A stretch of 64,000 bases of DNA, taken from positions 1 through 64,000 of the forward strand of contig JAVJNS010000004.1 of NCBI GenBank assembly GCA_040217155.1, in the 5' to 3' direction. The stretch's first letter is position 1. The number at the start of each line of letters is the position of its first letter. Source of the stretch: Pelagibius sp040217155. GTDB taxonomy: Bacteria > Pseudomonadota > Alphaproteobacteria > Kiloniellales > Kiloniellaceae. The position numbers and the translations under genes were made by a program. Shown here piece after piece: positions 24,542 to 32,690 of the stretch. Under the pieces are notes generated by a model. It was given only the letters and a program-made list of their open reading frames with translations. It ran no database searches and was not told where the DNA came from.

Positions 24542-24970
24542 ATGACAAAAGTGCATCAGTTGCTGGGCCAGAAAGGCCGTGACGTCTTGTCCATCCATCC
24601 CGACGATTCCGTGCTCGACGCCATTCAGAAGATGGCGGACGAGAACGTCGGTGCCTTGCTAGTGATCGAGGATGGCAAGCTCATCGGCTTGCTGAACGAA
24701 CGGCTCTATGCCCGAAACGTCATATTGAAAGGCAGGTCGTCGTCGGATACGGCGGTCCGCGACATCATGGAAACCAATATCGTCTATGCAGCCCCCGACG
24801 AAACGGTCGAGGAATGCATGGCCGTCATGACGGAAAAGCGTGTGCGCCACCTGCCCGTGCTGGACGGTGAGCGGCTGATCGGCATTGTTTCAATCGGCGA
24901 CCTGGTGAAAAGCATTATCGCCGACCAGAAATTCACCATCGAACAGCTGCAACACTACGTGAGGGGTTAA
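24542..24970 (+). CDS. CBS-domain pair protein
   Basis: A 142-residue protein made almost entirely of two CBS motifs (about residues 8-65 and 72-135), which together form one Bateman module. Typical segments are VGALLVIEDGKLIGLLNERLYARNV and KRVRHLPVLDGERLIGIVSIGDLV. No catalytic domain is attached. Such stand-alone CBS proteins bind adenine nucleotides and act as energy-status sensors on partner enzymes or channels. The partner is not indicated by the neighbours. GGAG lies about 8 bases before the ATG. Confidence 0.93.
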   Translation: MTKVHQLLGQKGRDVLSIHPDDSVLDAIQKMADENVGALLVIEDGKLIGLLNERLYARNVILKGRSSSDTAVRDIMETNIVYAAPDETVEECMAVMTEKRVRHLPVLDGERLIGIVSIGDLVKSIIADQKFTIEQLQHYVRG

Positions 24971-25023
24971 AGTCACTCGTAGCGCGGGGGTCTTCGCTTC
25001 CACGGCCTGGCTCCATCCAGAGT

Positions 25024-25353
25024 TCAGCCCAGCATGTTGCTCACTTCGCGGGGCAGTTCGACGACGAGGCCGTCGAGGTCTTCGGTCATGACGATCTGGC
25101 AGCCGAGGCGCGAGGTCGGCTTGAGGCCGAAGGCGAGGTCCAGCATATCTTCTTCGTCCTCGGAGGGCTCGCCAAGCTTGCCGTACCAATCCTCCTCGAC
25201 GATGACATGGCAGGTGGCGCAGGCCAGAGAGCCCTCGCAGGCGCCCTCGATGTCCACATCGAACCGATGCGCGACTTCCATCACCGACAGGCCCAGGGGG
25301 GCATCCACCTCTTTGCGGTTCCCGTTCTTCTCGATGAACGTCAGCTTCGGCAT
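25024..25353 (-). CDS. fdx: Isc-type 2Fe-2S ferredoxin
   Basis: 109 residues from the ATG that begins MPKLTFIEKNG. The frame extends further upstream without family similarity. The cluster ligands are C-E-G-S-L-A-C-A-T-C (C-x5-C-x2-C) and the distal Cys in RLGCQIVM. This is the adrenodoxin-like type used as electron donor for iron-sulfur cluster assembly. It is the last gene of the cysE-iscR-desulfurase operon, 59 bases after iscS, which supports that role. Confidence 0.93.
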   Translation of the reverse strand: MPKLTFIEKNGNRKEVDAPLGLSVMEVAHRFDVDIEGACEGSLACATCHVIVEEDWYGKLGEPSEDEEDMLDLAFGLKPTSRLGCQIVMTEDLDGLVVELPREVSNMLG

Positions 25354-25412
25354 TACGGTCCTGCTCCCACTCTCTTCGTCTCGTCTGCTGGCCCGGATCA
25401 TCCGGGCGGCAC

Positions 25413-26612
25413 CTATTCGGCGGCGGCATTGCCTTGCCGGCGCAGCCGGTTCACCGCGGCGGCGACGTCCTCGATCACCCGGTCGATCTCCGCTTCCACA
25501 TTGAAGCGGCCGATGGCGAGCCTAATCGAGCCGCGCGCGCGATCCTCCGGCAGACCCAACGCCCGCAGCACGTAGGACGGCTCCACCGCCGTCGAAGTGC
25601 AGGCGGAGCCTGAGGAAATGGCCAAGCGTGGCAAGGCCCGGATCAGCGCCTCGGCATCCACCCCTTCGAAGGCGAGGTTGAGGTTTCCCGCCAACCGCGA
25701 CGTCTCGTGGCCGTTCAGTTCGACACCGGAAAGGCGGCTTCTAATGCCCTCCAGAAGCCGGGTCTTCAAGCCCGAAACACGTTCCGCCTCCGCCACCATG
25801 ACGTCGGCGGCAATCTCCGCGGCCGCGCCGAGGCCGACACAGAGCGGGGTCGCCAGTGTGCCGGCGCGCAGGCCGCGCTCCTGACCGCCGCCATCCATCA
25901 GTGGCTCCAGGCGGACCCTTGGCCGGCGCCGCACGTAGAGTGCGCCGATGCCCTTGGGTCCGTAGAATTTGTGTCCGGAGACGCTCAGCAGATCGATGCC
26001 GAACGCCGCCACGTCGAGGGGAATCTTCCCCACCGCCTGCGCCGCATCGCAGTGAAAATAGGCGCCCTTGGCGCGGCAGATTCCGGCGATCTCCGCCAGC
26101 GGCTGGAGGACTCCGATCTCGTTGTTGGCCGCCATGATGGAGACCACGGCGGTTTCCTCGCTGACGGTTTCGCTCAGCCGGTCGAGATCGACCAGTCCGT
26201 CGCCGCCGACGGGCAGGACGGAGACGCGATGTCCTTCGCGCTCCAACTGGCGGCAGGACTCCAGCACGCATTTGTGCTCGCTCGCCAGGGTCACCACATG
26301 GGGCCGGCGCGCACGGTGGAAGCGGGCCGCGCCCTTGATGGCCAGATTATTGGATTCCGTTGCCCCGGAGGTGAAGATGACTTCCCGCGCGGTCGCGCCG
26401 AGCAACGACGCGAGCTGGTTCCGCGCTTTCTCGACTGCTTCCTCGGCATCCCAGCCGAAGGCATGGTGAGTCGAATGCGGATTGCCGAAACGCTCGGTGA
26501 AATACGGCAGCATGGCCTCGACAACCCGTGGGTCGGTGGGCGTGGTCGCCTGATTATCGAGGTAGATCCCCGGCGGCTGACGGTTCGGCATGCTTTGATC
26601 CTGTCTGACCAT
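25413..26612 (-). CDS. iscS: Cysteine desulfurase IscS-like
   Basis: A 399-residue PLP enzyme that takes sulfur from cysteine for cluster assembly and tRNA thiolation. The N-terminus is IYLDNQATTPTD, the PLP lysine is in SVSGHKFYGPKG, and the catalytic Cys is in SSGSACTSTAVEPSYVL. The long mobile loop around the Cys is of the IscS/NifS (group I) type. GAGGA is 6 bases before the ATG at 26612. It directly follows a paralogous desulfurase with a 9-base gap. IscU, IscA and HscAB, which often follow iscS, are absent here. Confidence 0.93.
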   Translation of the reverse strand: MVRQDQSMPNRQPPGIYLDNQATTPTDPRVVEAMLPYFTERFGNPHSTHHAFGWDAEEAVEKARNQLASLLGATAREVIFTSGATESNNLAIKGAARFHRARRPHVVTLASEHKCVLESCRQLEREGHRVSVLPVGGDGLVDLDRLSETVSEETAVVSIMAANNEIGVLQPLAEIAGICRAKGAYFHCDAAQAVGKIPLDVAAFGIDLLSVSGHKFYGPKGIGALYVRRRPRVRLEPLMDGGGQERGLRAGTLATPLCVGLGAAAEIAADVMVAEAERVSGLKTRLLEGIRSRLSGVELNGHETSRLAGNLNLAFEGVDAEALIRALPRLAISSGSACTSTAVEPSYVLRALGLPEDRARGSIRLAIGRFNVEAEIDRVIEDVAAAVNRLRRQGNAAAE

Positions 26613-26621
26613 GCGCCGTCC

Positions 26622-27722
26622 TCACGCCGCCTGACTGCGGCGATAGAAATCGCCCCAGGCCGCCAGCAAGCGGTCGATGTCGGCGGCGCTGCTGGTCCAG
26701 CCGAGCGACACGCGGATCGCCGAAGCCGCCTCTTCGGCGGTGGCGCCCATTGCGGTCAGCACGTGCGAGGGCTGTATCTTGCCCGAAGAGCAGGCAGCGC
26801 CGGAGCTGACCGCCACGCCGGCCAAATCGAGAGCCATGAGCTGGGTTTCCGCCGGCAGGCCGGCGACTGCGACGCAGGAGGTGTTGGGCAGGCGCTCCGC
26901 AGTTGCCCCAAAAACCTTGAGGTCGGGGGCGATGGCCAGCGCCGCGTTCTCGAATCGGTCGCGCAGAGCGGCAAGCGCCGCCGCGGCCGGCAGGTCGCGC
27001 GCCGCGACCTCGGCGGCGGCGCCGAATCCAGCGATGCCGGGCAGGTTTTCCGTGCCGGCGCGGCGCCGGCGTTCCTGCCCGCCGCCGCGCTGCAGCGCCG
27101 AGAGCGGCAGTTCGGGCCGCGCCAAGAGGGCTCCCACACCCGGCGGGCCGCCCAGCTTGTGGGCCGACAGCGTCAACATGTCGACACCGAGCCGCGCCAT
27201 ATCGAGGGGAATCTTGCCCGCCGCCTGCACGGCATCGCAGTGCACCCGCGCGCCGGCCGCGCGCGCCAGGGCCACCACCGCCTCCAGGGGCTGGATAACG
27301 CCGGTTTCGTTGTTGGCCAGCATGACCGCGACTAAGGCGCCTTCCGGCGCGCTTTCCAGCACCGCCTCGAGAGCGTCCAGATCGACCCGGCCATCTGCGG
27401 CGAGGGCGATACGCCGGGCCGCCGGGGCGGCCTGCAACACCGAGTCATGCTCGCCGGCGGAAACCACGATGACGGGAGCCGGCAGGCCGCCGAGCGCGAG
27501 ATTGTTGGCTTCGGTGCCACCGGACGTAAAGATCACCCAGGCCGGATCGGCGCCGGCCAGGGCGGCCACGCGCGCCCGCGCCTCTTCGACCAGGCGGCGC
27601 GCGCGGCGCCCCGGCCCGTGCACCGAAGAAGCATTGCCCGGCAGGCTGAGGGCCGCGGTCATGGCCTCCAGGGCTTCGGGCCGGACCGGTGAGGTGGCGT
27701 TGTGATCGAGGTAGACCGTCAT
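26622..27722 (-). CDS. Second cysteine desulfurase (NifS/IscS paralogue)
   Basis: A 366-residue class V aminotransferase-fold PLP enzyme. It begins MTVYLDHNATSPVRPEALEAM. The PLP lysine is in TLSAHKLGGPPGVGAL and the catalytic Cys in SSGAACSSGKIQPSHVL, so it should be active. It is shorter and more divergent than the adjacent IscS. It lies between iscR and iscS in one operon with short gaps. In alphaproteobacteria such a paralogue often sits upstream of iscS or a suf cluster. A distinct sulfur acceptor is possible. Confidence 0.92.
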   Translation of the reverse strand: MTVYLDHNATSPVRPEALEAMTAALSLPGNASSVHGPGRRARRLVEEARARVAALAGADPAWVIFTSGGTEANNLALGGLPAPVIVVSAGEHDSVLQAAPAARRIALAADGRVDLDALEAVLESAPEGALVAVMLANNETGVIQPLEAVVALARAAGARVHCDAVQAAGKIPLDMARLGVDMLTLSAHKLGGPPGVGALLARPELPLSALQRGGGQERRRRAGTENLPGIAGFGAAAEVAARDLPAAAALAALRDRFENAALAIAPDLKVFGATAERLPNTSCVAVAGLPAETQLMALDLAGVAVSSGAACSSGKIQPSHVLTAMGATAEEAASAIRVSLGWTSSAADIDRLLAAWGDFYRRSQAA

Positions 27723-27746
27723 GGGATCTCGCGGCGGCTGCCCGTG

Positions 27747-28238
27747 CTAACCGGCAACGCGGCTGGGATTGTCTTCGTCTTCAGTGTCGCCGGGGCGCAC
27801 CATCTTAACGAGGCCGCTGGTGCCCAGCACGCGCCGGGAGATCACATCCTCCACGGTCACGGAACTGAGATAGAGATAGATCTGGTTGCCCAGTTCCTCC
27901 CACAGATCATGGGTCTGGCAACGGCTCTGGTTGCCGCGGCAGCCGAGCGGCTGGCCGGGCATGCAGCGGGTCGCGCGGATCGGTTCGTCGACCGCCAGGA
28001 TGACATCGGAAATCCTGGTTTCTTCGGGCGCATGGGCCAGCAGATATCCGCCGCCCGGGCCCCGCACGGAACGCACCAGTCCGCCGCGCCGCAGCTTGGC
28101 GAAGAGCTGCTCCAGATAGGACAGAGAGATCTCCTGCCGTTCGGCGATATCGGCCAGCGCCACCGGCCGGCCCTCCGCGTAGCTGGCAAGGTCGCAGAGC
28201 GCCATTACCGCATAGCGGCCTTTCGTGCTCAACTTCAC
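27747..28238 (-). CDS. iscR: Rrf2-family iron-sulfur regulator IscR
   Basis: 163 residues from a GTG at 28238 with GGGAG about 8 bases upstream. Family members begin at this point with (M)KLSTKGRYAVMALCDLA. The winged HTH includes SLSYLEQLFAKLRRGGLVRSV and GPGGGYLLA. Three cysteines and a His (C-x7-C-x6-C-x2-H, in the segment from CMPG to QTHD) match the 2Fe-2S ligand set of IscR, with slightly longer spacing than in E. coli. It senses cluster status and usually represses its own operon. A matching operator-like site is at 29135-29155. Confidence 0.92.
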   Translation of the reverse strand: MKLSTKGRYAVMALCDLASYAEGRPVALADIAERQEISLSYLEQLFAKLRRGGLVRSVRGPGGGYLLAHAPEETRISDVILAVDEPIRATRCMPGQPLGCRGNQSRCQTHDLWEELGNQIYLYLSSVTVEDVISRRVLGTSGLVKMVRPGDTEDEDNPSRVAG

Positions 28239-28261
28239 CCTGAGTCTCCCATTCTCAACTG

Positions 28262-29038
28262 CTAACACTTAGCCTCGGGCTGGTCGGGCTCGCCCGCTTC
28301 TCGATCGTCGCCATCGGCTGCCACCGCGCCGGGCGCGGGTTTCCCGGAGCCGGATTCCAGTTCGTTGACCCGCGCACGCAGGCTCTGGACTTCGTCCAGC
28401 AGGCCCTCAAGCGTCCTGGCAATGGGATCGAGAACATTCCCCGTCGGCGTGCCATAGGCGACAAAGGGCGCCTTTTCGGTGTCCGGCGTCCGGCTGGTCT
28501 GCACCGCCCGCCCGGGAATGCCGACCACGGTGACACCCTCGGGCACTTCCTTGGTGACCACGGCATTGGCGCCGATGCGCGCACAGCGCCCCACGGTAAA
28601 GGGGCCGAGGATCTGGGCGCCGGATCCGACGATAACCCCATCCAGCAGCGTCGGATGACGCTTGGTGTTGCGCTGGCTGTCGCTGTCGACGCTGGGCGAG
28701 GTTCCGCCCAGGGTCACACCCTGGTAAAGGGTCACATCGTCGCCGATTTCGGCGGTTTCTCCGATCACCACGCCCATGCCGTGATCAATGAAAAAACGCT
28801 CGCCGATGGTCGCGCCAGGGTGGATTTCAATTCCGGTCAGGATCCGCCCGACAGCAGAGATCCAGCGCCCCAGCAGATACCAGCGGCGACGCCAACAGGC
28901 AGAGGCCACCCGATAGAGCATAATCGCCTGGAAACCCGGGTAGCAAAGCACTACCTCTAGGCGTGAGCGCGCAGCCGGGTCGCGCTGCATTGTGGCTTCG
29001 ATTTCGGCCTGCAGAGACTTGAACATTGCTTCGCCCAT
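28262..29038 (-). CDS. cysE: Serine O-acetyltransferase CysE
   Basis: 258 residues from the ATG at 29038 (MGEAMFKSL). An ATG at 29026 is also possible. The N-terminal helical domain (DPAARSRLEVVLCYPGFQAIMLYR) and hexapeptide-repeat left-handed helix (GIEIHPGATIGERFFIDHGMGVVIGETAEIG) are typical. The active-site His is in FIDHGMG, and the glycine-rich GVTLGGTS follows. A charged C-terminal tail (LDEVQSLRARVNELE) could be a coiled coil. It makes O-acetylserine, the cysteine precursor. As first gene of the iscR operon it couples cysteine supply to desulfuration. Confidence 0.95.
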   Translation of the reverse strand: MGEAMFKSLQAEIEATMQRDPAARSRLEVVLCYPGFQAIMLYRVASACWRRRWYLLGRWISAVGRILTGIEIHPGATIGERFFIDHGMGVVIGETAEIGDDVTLYQGVTLGGTSPSVDSDSQRNTKRHPTLLDGVIVGSGAQILGPFTVGRCARIGANAVVTKEVPEGVTVVGIPGRAVQTSRTPDTEKAPFVAYGTPTGNVLDPIARTLEGLLDEVQSLRARVNELESGSGKPAPGAVAADGDDREAGEPDQPEAKC

Positions 29039-29114
29039 CGTGCTATTATCGCCGCCTTTTGTCGCTCCGGGCGACCTTCGGCGCTGGTATTGCGCTTTTA
29101 GGAACGGCGGCGAC

Positions 29115-29155
29115 ACTATACTGAGATATAGTAAGGCTGAGTAAATTGGTCAAGT
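29115..29155 (-). promoter_or_regulatory. Promoter with IscR-box-like operator for cysE-iscR operon
   Basis: On the minus strand TTGACC (29153-29148), 17 bases, and TATATC (29130-29125) make a good sigma-70 promoter about 90 bases before cysE. The -35 region reads ACTTGACCAATTTACTCAG, similar to IscR type-1 sites (TTGAC...ACTC). A second inverted repeat, ACTATA-N6-TATAGT (29115-29132), overlaps the -10. This suggests repression by the IscR encoded in the same operon. The remaining part of the 309-base gap to 29347 shows nothing else. Confidence 0.6.
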
Positions 29156-29347
29156 TTCCGGCGGACCAGCAAAAGCCGGAAAACAGAGAGATGCAATCAT
29201 ACGGACTTGGCATCCGGCCGGAACGTCCGACAGATTTGTTAGGTTATGCAGCAGCGCAGCCGGCATTGGGTGGGCGACACCCATTGTGGCCGCGCCGCGT
29301 CAGCCGGTGATCGCAGCTCGGAAAAAGAGATAGGGAAAAGAACGTCT

Positions 29348-30013
29348 ATGCCTGACGTGATCTTCAACGGGCCGGAAGGCCGACTTGAAGGACGCTACCA
29401 GCACAGCAAGCGGCCGAATGCACCGATTGCCCTCATGCTGCACCCGCACCCGCAGTACGGGGGCACCATGAACAACAAGGTCGTCTACACGCTGTTCCAC
29501 GCTTTCGTGCGCCAGGGTTTTTCGGTGCTGCGCTTCAATTTTCGCGGTGTCGGCCGCTCTCAGGGCGCCTTCGACCGCGGCGAGGGCGAGCTGTCGGATG
29601 CGGCCTCGGCGCTGGACTGGCTCCAGACCTACAACGAGAACGCGGAGGGCTGCTGGATTACCGGTTTTTCCTTCGGGGCCTGGATCGGGATGCAACTGTT
29701 GATGCGCCGTCCGGAGATCACCGGGTTCATTTCCGTGGCGCCGCCGGCCAACATGCACGACTTCAGCTTCTTGGCGCCCTGCCCCTCATCGGGCCTGATT
29801 CTTCAGGGCGACAAGGACGAAGTCGTCCCAGAGCCCTCGGTCAAGAAACTGGTCGACAAGCTGTCGTCCCAGCGGGGGATTGCCATCGACTACCGCATCG
29901 TGCCGGGCGCCGGTCACTTCTTCCAGGACGAGATGGAGGAATTGAACGGCCACGTCGACGACTATCTGGCCAAGTCCCTGGCGGCCGACAAGAACAAGAC
30001 CGCGGCGGGCTGA
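29348..30013 (+). CDS. Alpha/beta hydrolase (COG2945-like)
   Basis: 221 residues from the ATG at 29348 (MPDVIFNGPEGRLEG). The reading frame is open further upstream but without family similarity. Core elements: ALMLHPHPQYGGTMNNKV, VLRFNFRGVGRSQG, nucleophile elbow TGFSFGAW, acid in LQGDKDEVV, and His in VPGAGHFFQ. This is a typical compact family of alpha/beta hydrolases in proteobacteria with uncharacterised substrates, sometimes annotated as dienelactone-hydrolase-like. It is divergent from cysE and convergent with anmK. Cytosolic. Confidence 0.88.
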   Translation: MPDVIFNGPEGRLEGRYQHSKRPNAPIALMLHPHPQYGGTMNNKVVYTLFHAFVRQGFSVLRFNFRGVGRSQGAFDRGEGELSDAASALDWLQTYNENAEGCWITGFSFGAWIGMQLLMRRPEITGFISVAPPANMHDFSFLAPCPSSGLILQGDKDEVVPEPSVKKLVDKLSSQRGIAIDYRIVPGAGHFFQDEMEELNGHVDDYLAKSLAADKNKTAAG

Positions 30014-30054
30014 AGACCGACAACCGCTGCTTCCGATGTGATCAAGGGCAGCCC

Positions 30055-31149
30055 TCAGGCGGGCGCTCGTTCGGCTGCCCGATGCAGCCTGCCGCCGCTG
30101 GCCGGCCGGCTGACGCCGGTCGTCGTCGGCAGGGTCAGCGGCTTGCCGGCCAGGGAGCGCAAGGCCAGAAAGGCAAAAGCCTGGGCTTCCAGCGCGTCGC
30201 CCTGCCAGCCCACCGCCTCGACAGGCTCAACCGGAGCCTCGAGACGCTCTGCCAGAGCCGCCATAAGGGTCGGATTGTGGCGACCACCGCCGGTGATCAG
30301 CCAACGCCGCACCGGAACGGCGAAATGGGCCGCTGCTTTGGCGATGGTGGCGGCGGTAAAAGCCGTCAGTGTCGCGGCCCCGTCTTCCAGCGATAGTCCG
30401 GCCACCGGCGCCGCGGAGAAATCGTCGCGATCGAGAGACTTGGGCGGCCGCCGGTCGAAATAGGGACTGTCCAGCAACTGGGCGAGGCGCATCTCGTCGA
30501 CCCGCCCGGATCGGGCCAGAGCCCCGTCGCGGTCGAGCGGGTCGCGCCCGTGCTGTTCCACCCAGTCATTGATCAAGGCATTGCCGGGGCCGGTGTCGAA
30601 GGCCAGAACCTGCCCGCCTTCTGCGCCGATCCAGGTCACATTGGCGACGCCGCCGATATTCACCACCGCCAGGGGACGCGGCAGGCCGGCCGCCAGGGCC
30701 GCCTGGTAGAGCGGGACCAATGGCGCCCCTTCGCCGCCCAGGGCCACGTCGTTGCTGCGCAGGTCGGCGACCACGTCGATACCCGTTTGTGCCGCCAGCA
30801 GCGCGCCGTCGCCAATCTGCCAGGTGCGGCCCTCTCGGGGCCGGTGCAGGATGGTGTGGCCGTGGAAGCCGACAACCCGGACATCTTGGGCGGACATCCC
30901 GGATTCCTGAAGCAGGTGGCGCACTGCCTCTGCGTGACAGAGGGTCAGTTCGCGCTCGACCTGCTCGATCTCCCCCTTGCCGCCAAGTACTGAACGCAAA
31001 CGGCGGCGCTGGGCCAGCTCATAGGGCAGACTGACGCAGGCGCCCGTCTCTACCAGTTCTGCGCCATCGCTGCGGATCAAGGCGGCATCGATGCCGTCCA
31101 GGGAAGTGCCGCTCATCAGGCCGATGGCCCAGAACTGCTCTTGCTTCAT
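30055..31149 (-). CDS. anmK: Anhydro-N-acetylmuramic acid kinase AnmK
   Basis: 364 residues from the ATG at 31149 (MKQEQFWAIGLMSGTSLDG). The frame extends to 31182. The family signature GLMSGTSLDGIDAALI sits at the N-terminus, with VVGFHGHTILHRP, VVADLRSNDVALGGEGAPLVP, NIGGVANVTW and FDTGPGNALIN following. These are the ATP- and sugar-binding elements of AnmK, which phosphorylates and opens 1,6-anhydroMurNAc in peptidoglycan recycling. It is divergent from tyrS across 253 bases, the usual arrangement in alphaproteobacteria. Confidence 0.96.
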   Translation of the reverse strand: MKQEQFWAIGLMSGTSLDGIDAALIRSDGAELVETGACVSLPYELAQRRRLRSVLGGKGEIEQVERELTLCHAEAVRHLLQESGMSAQDVRVVGFHGHTILHRPREGRTWQIGDGALLAAQTGIDVVADLRSNDVALGGEGAPLVPLYQAALAAGLPRPLAVVNIGGVANVTWIGAEGGQVLAFDTGPGNALINDWVEQHGRDPLDRDGALARSGRVDEMRLAQLLDSPYFDRRPPKSLDRDDFSAAPVAGLSLEDGAATLTAFTAATIAKAAAHFAVPVRRWLITGGGRHNPTLMAALAERLEAPVEPVEAVGWQGDALEAQAFAFLALRSLAGKPLTLPTTTGVSRPASGGRLHRAAERAPA

Positions 31150-31402
31150 TATCGAGGTTCCCGTCGCCACCAAAGGTCCCAACCGGTCTTGTGCCCAGGA
31201 CCGGCGGGATCGCCCCGCAGGGTATAGCCGTCGAAGGTTACCAAGTGGTCAAACAAGGTTAACAGTCGAAATTGCGGATCCCGGCCACGACACCTGTGTG
31301 GCCGAATTGCCGCCGGCTAAATTGTCCTGCGCCCGTGAGTGTGCTAAATGCCTGCGCCCGCCACAAGCGGCGGCTCGTCAGCCAGCAGGACCCGAAAGAA
31401 GC

Positions 31403-32659
31403 ATGATAGCGCCCCGTTCCGACTTTCTGCGAACTCTTCAGGATCGCGGTTTCATCCATCAGTGCACCGATCTCGAGGCGCTCGACCAGCGCGCGCTGGA
31501 AGGCCGCGTCACCGCCTATATCGGCTTCGACGCCACGGCGGATTCCCTGCATATCGGCCATCTGGTGCAGATCATGATGCTGCGCTGGCTGCAGCGAACC
31601 GGCCACCGGCCAATTGCCCTGATGGGCGGCGGCACCACCAAGGTCGGCGACCCCTCCGGCAAGGACGAATCGCGCCAGCTGCTGACCAACGAGCAGATCG
31701 ACGCCAATATCGGCCACATCCGCCAGACCTTCAGCAACCTGCTGACTTTCGATGACAGTCCGGGCAGCGCCGTCATGGCCAACAACGCCGACTGGCTCGA
31801 CAGCCTCGCCTACATCAAGTTTTTGCGCGACGTCGGCCCCCATTTCACCATCAACCGCATGCTCACCTTCGACAGCGTGAAGCTGCGTCTCGACCGCGAG
31901 CAGCCGCTCACTTTCCTTGAGTTCAACTACATGATCCTCCAGGCTTACGACTTCCTGGAGTTGAGCCGCCGCCACGATTGCTGCCTGCAGATGGGCGGCT
32001 CGGACCAATGGGGCAATATCGTCAACGGCGTCGAGCTGGCGCGGCGTATCGATCAACGTGGCCTCTACGGCCTGACCACGCCGCTGATCACCACGGCTTC
32101 CGGCGCCAAGATGGGCAAGACCGCCGCGGGCGCCGTGTGGCTCGGCGAACACCGCCTCAGCCACTACGACTACTGGCAGTTCTGGCGCAACACCGAGGAC
32201 GGCGATGTCGGCCGCTTCTTGAAGCTTTTCACTGACCAGAGCTTGGAGGAAATTGCCAAGTTGGAGGCGCTGGAAGGCGCCGAAATCAACGAAGCCAAGA
32301 AGATCCTGGCCTTCGAGGCAACCCGGCTCTGCCGCGGCGAAACCGCCGCCACCGAGGCCGCCGAGACCGCGCGCCAGACCTTTGAGGAAGGCACCTCTGC
32401 TGCCGGCCTGCCGACCATCGAAGTGAGCGAGGCCGAACTCGGCGGCACCCTGCCGGCCTTTGAGCTGATGCGCCGGGCCGGCCTGGCCAAGAGCAACGGT
32501 GAGGCGCGCCGTCTGATCAAGGGCGGCGGCGCCCGCATCAACGACATCCCTATTGAGGACGAGATGCAGACTGTCGGGCCGGGCGATCTCGGACCTGACG
32601 GCAGCCTAAAGCTATCGGCCGGCAAGAAGCGCCACGCCCTCGTCAAGCTCGTCAACTAG
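31403..32659 (+). CDS. tyrS: Tyrosyl-tRNA synthetase
   Basis: 418 residues from the ATG at 31403, preceded by GAAAGAA. The longer frame from 31091 would overlap anmK and is not homologous. Class I signatures are SLHIGHLVQIMML and KMGKTAAG (KMSKS loop). The tyrosine pocket includes YIGFDATADS and the central QMGGSDQWGNI. A C-terminal S4 RNA-binding domain (FELMRRAGLAKSNGEARRLIKGGGARIN) is intact. Essential enzyme charging tRNA-Tyr. It converges on the AsmA-like gene with a GC-rich hairpin near 32676-32688 between them. Confidence 0.97.
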   Translation: MIAPRSDFLRTLQDRGFIHQCTDLEALDQRALEGRVTAYIGFDATADSLHIGHLVQIMMLRWLQRTGHRPIALMGGGTTKVGDPSGKDESRQLLTNEQIDANIGHIRQTFSNLLTFDDSPGSAVMANNADWLDSLAYIKFLRDVGPHFTINRMLTFDSVKLRLDREQPLTFLEFNYMILQAYDFLELSRRHDCCLQMGGSDQWGNIVNGVELARRIDQRGLYGLTTPLITTASGAKMGKTAAGAVWLGEHRLSHYDYWQFWRNTEDGDVGRFLKLFTDQSLEEIAKLEALEGAEINEAKKILAFEATRLCRGETAATEAAETARQTFEEGTSAAGLPTIEVSEAELGGTLPAFELMRRAGLAKSNGEARRLIKGGGARINDIPIEDEMQTVGPGDLGPDGSLKLSAGKKRHALVKLVN

Positions 32660-32690
32660 GACTAGGGCGGCCGCCGGGGCTGCCCCGCAT

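Noticed and set aside
25707..27335. 542-codon plus-strand frame across both cysteine desulfurase genes
   Set aside because: It spans two well-defined minus-strand genes and their junction, so it cannot be a natural gene.
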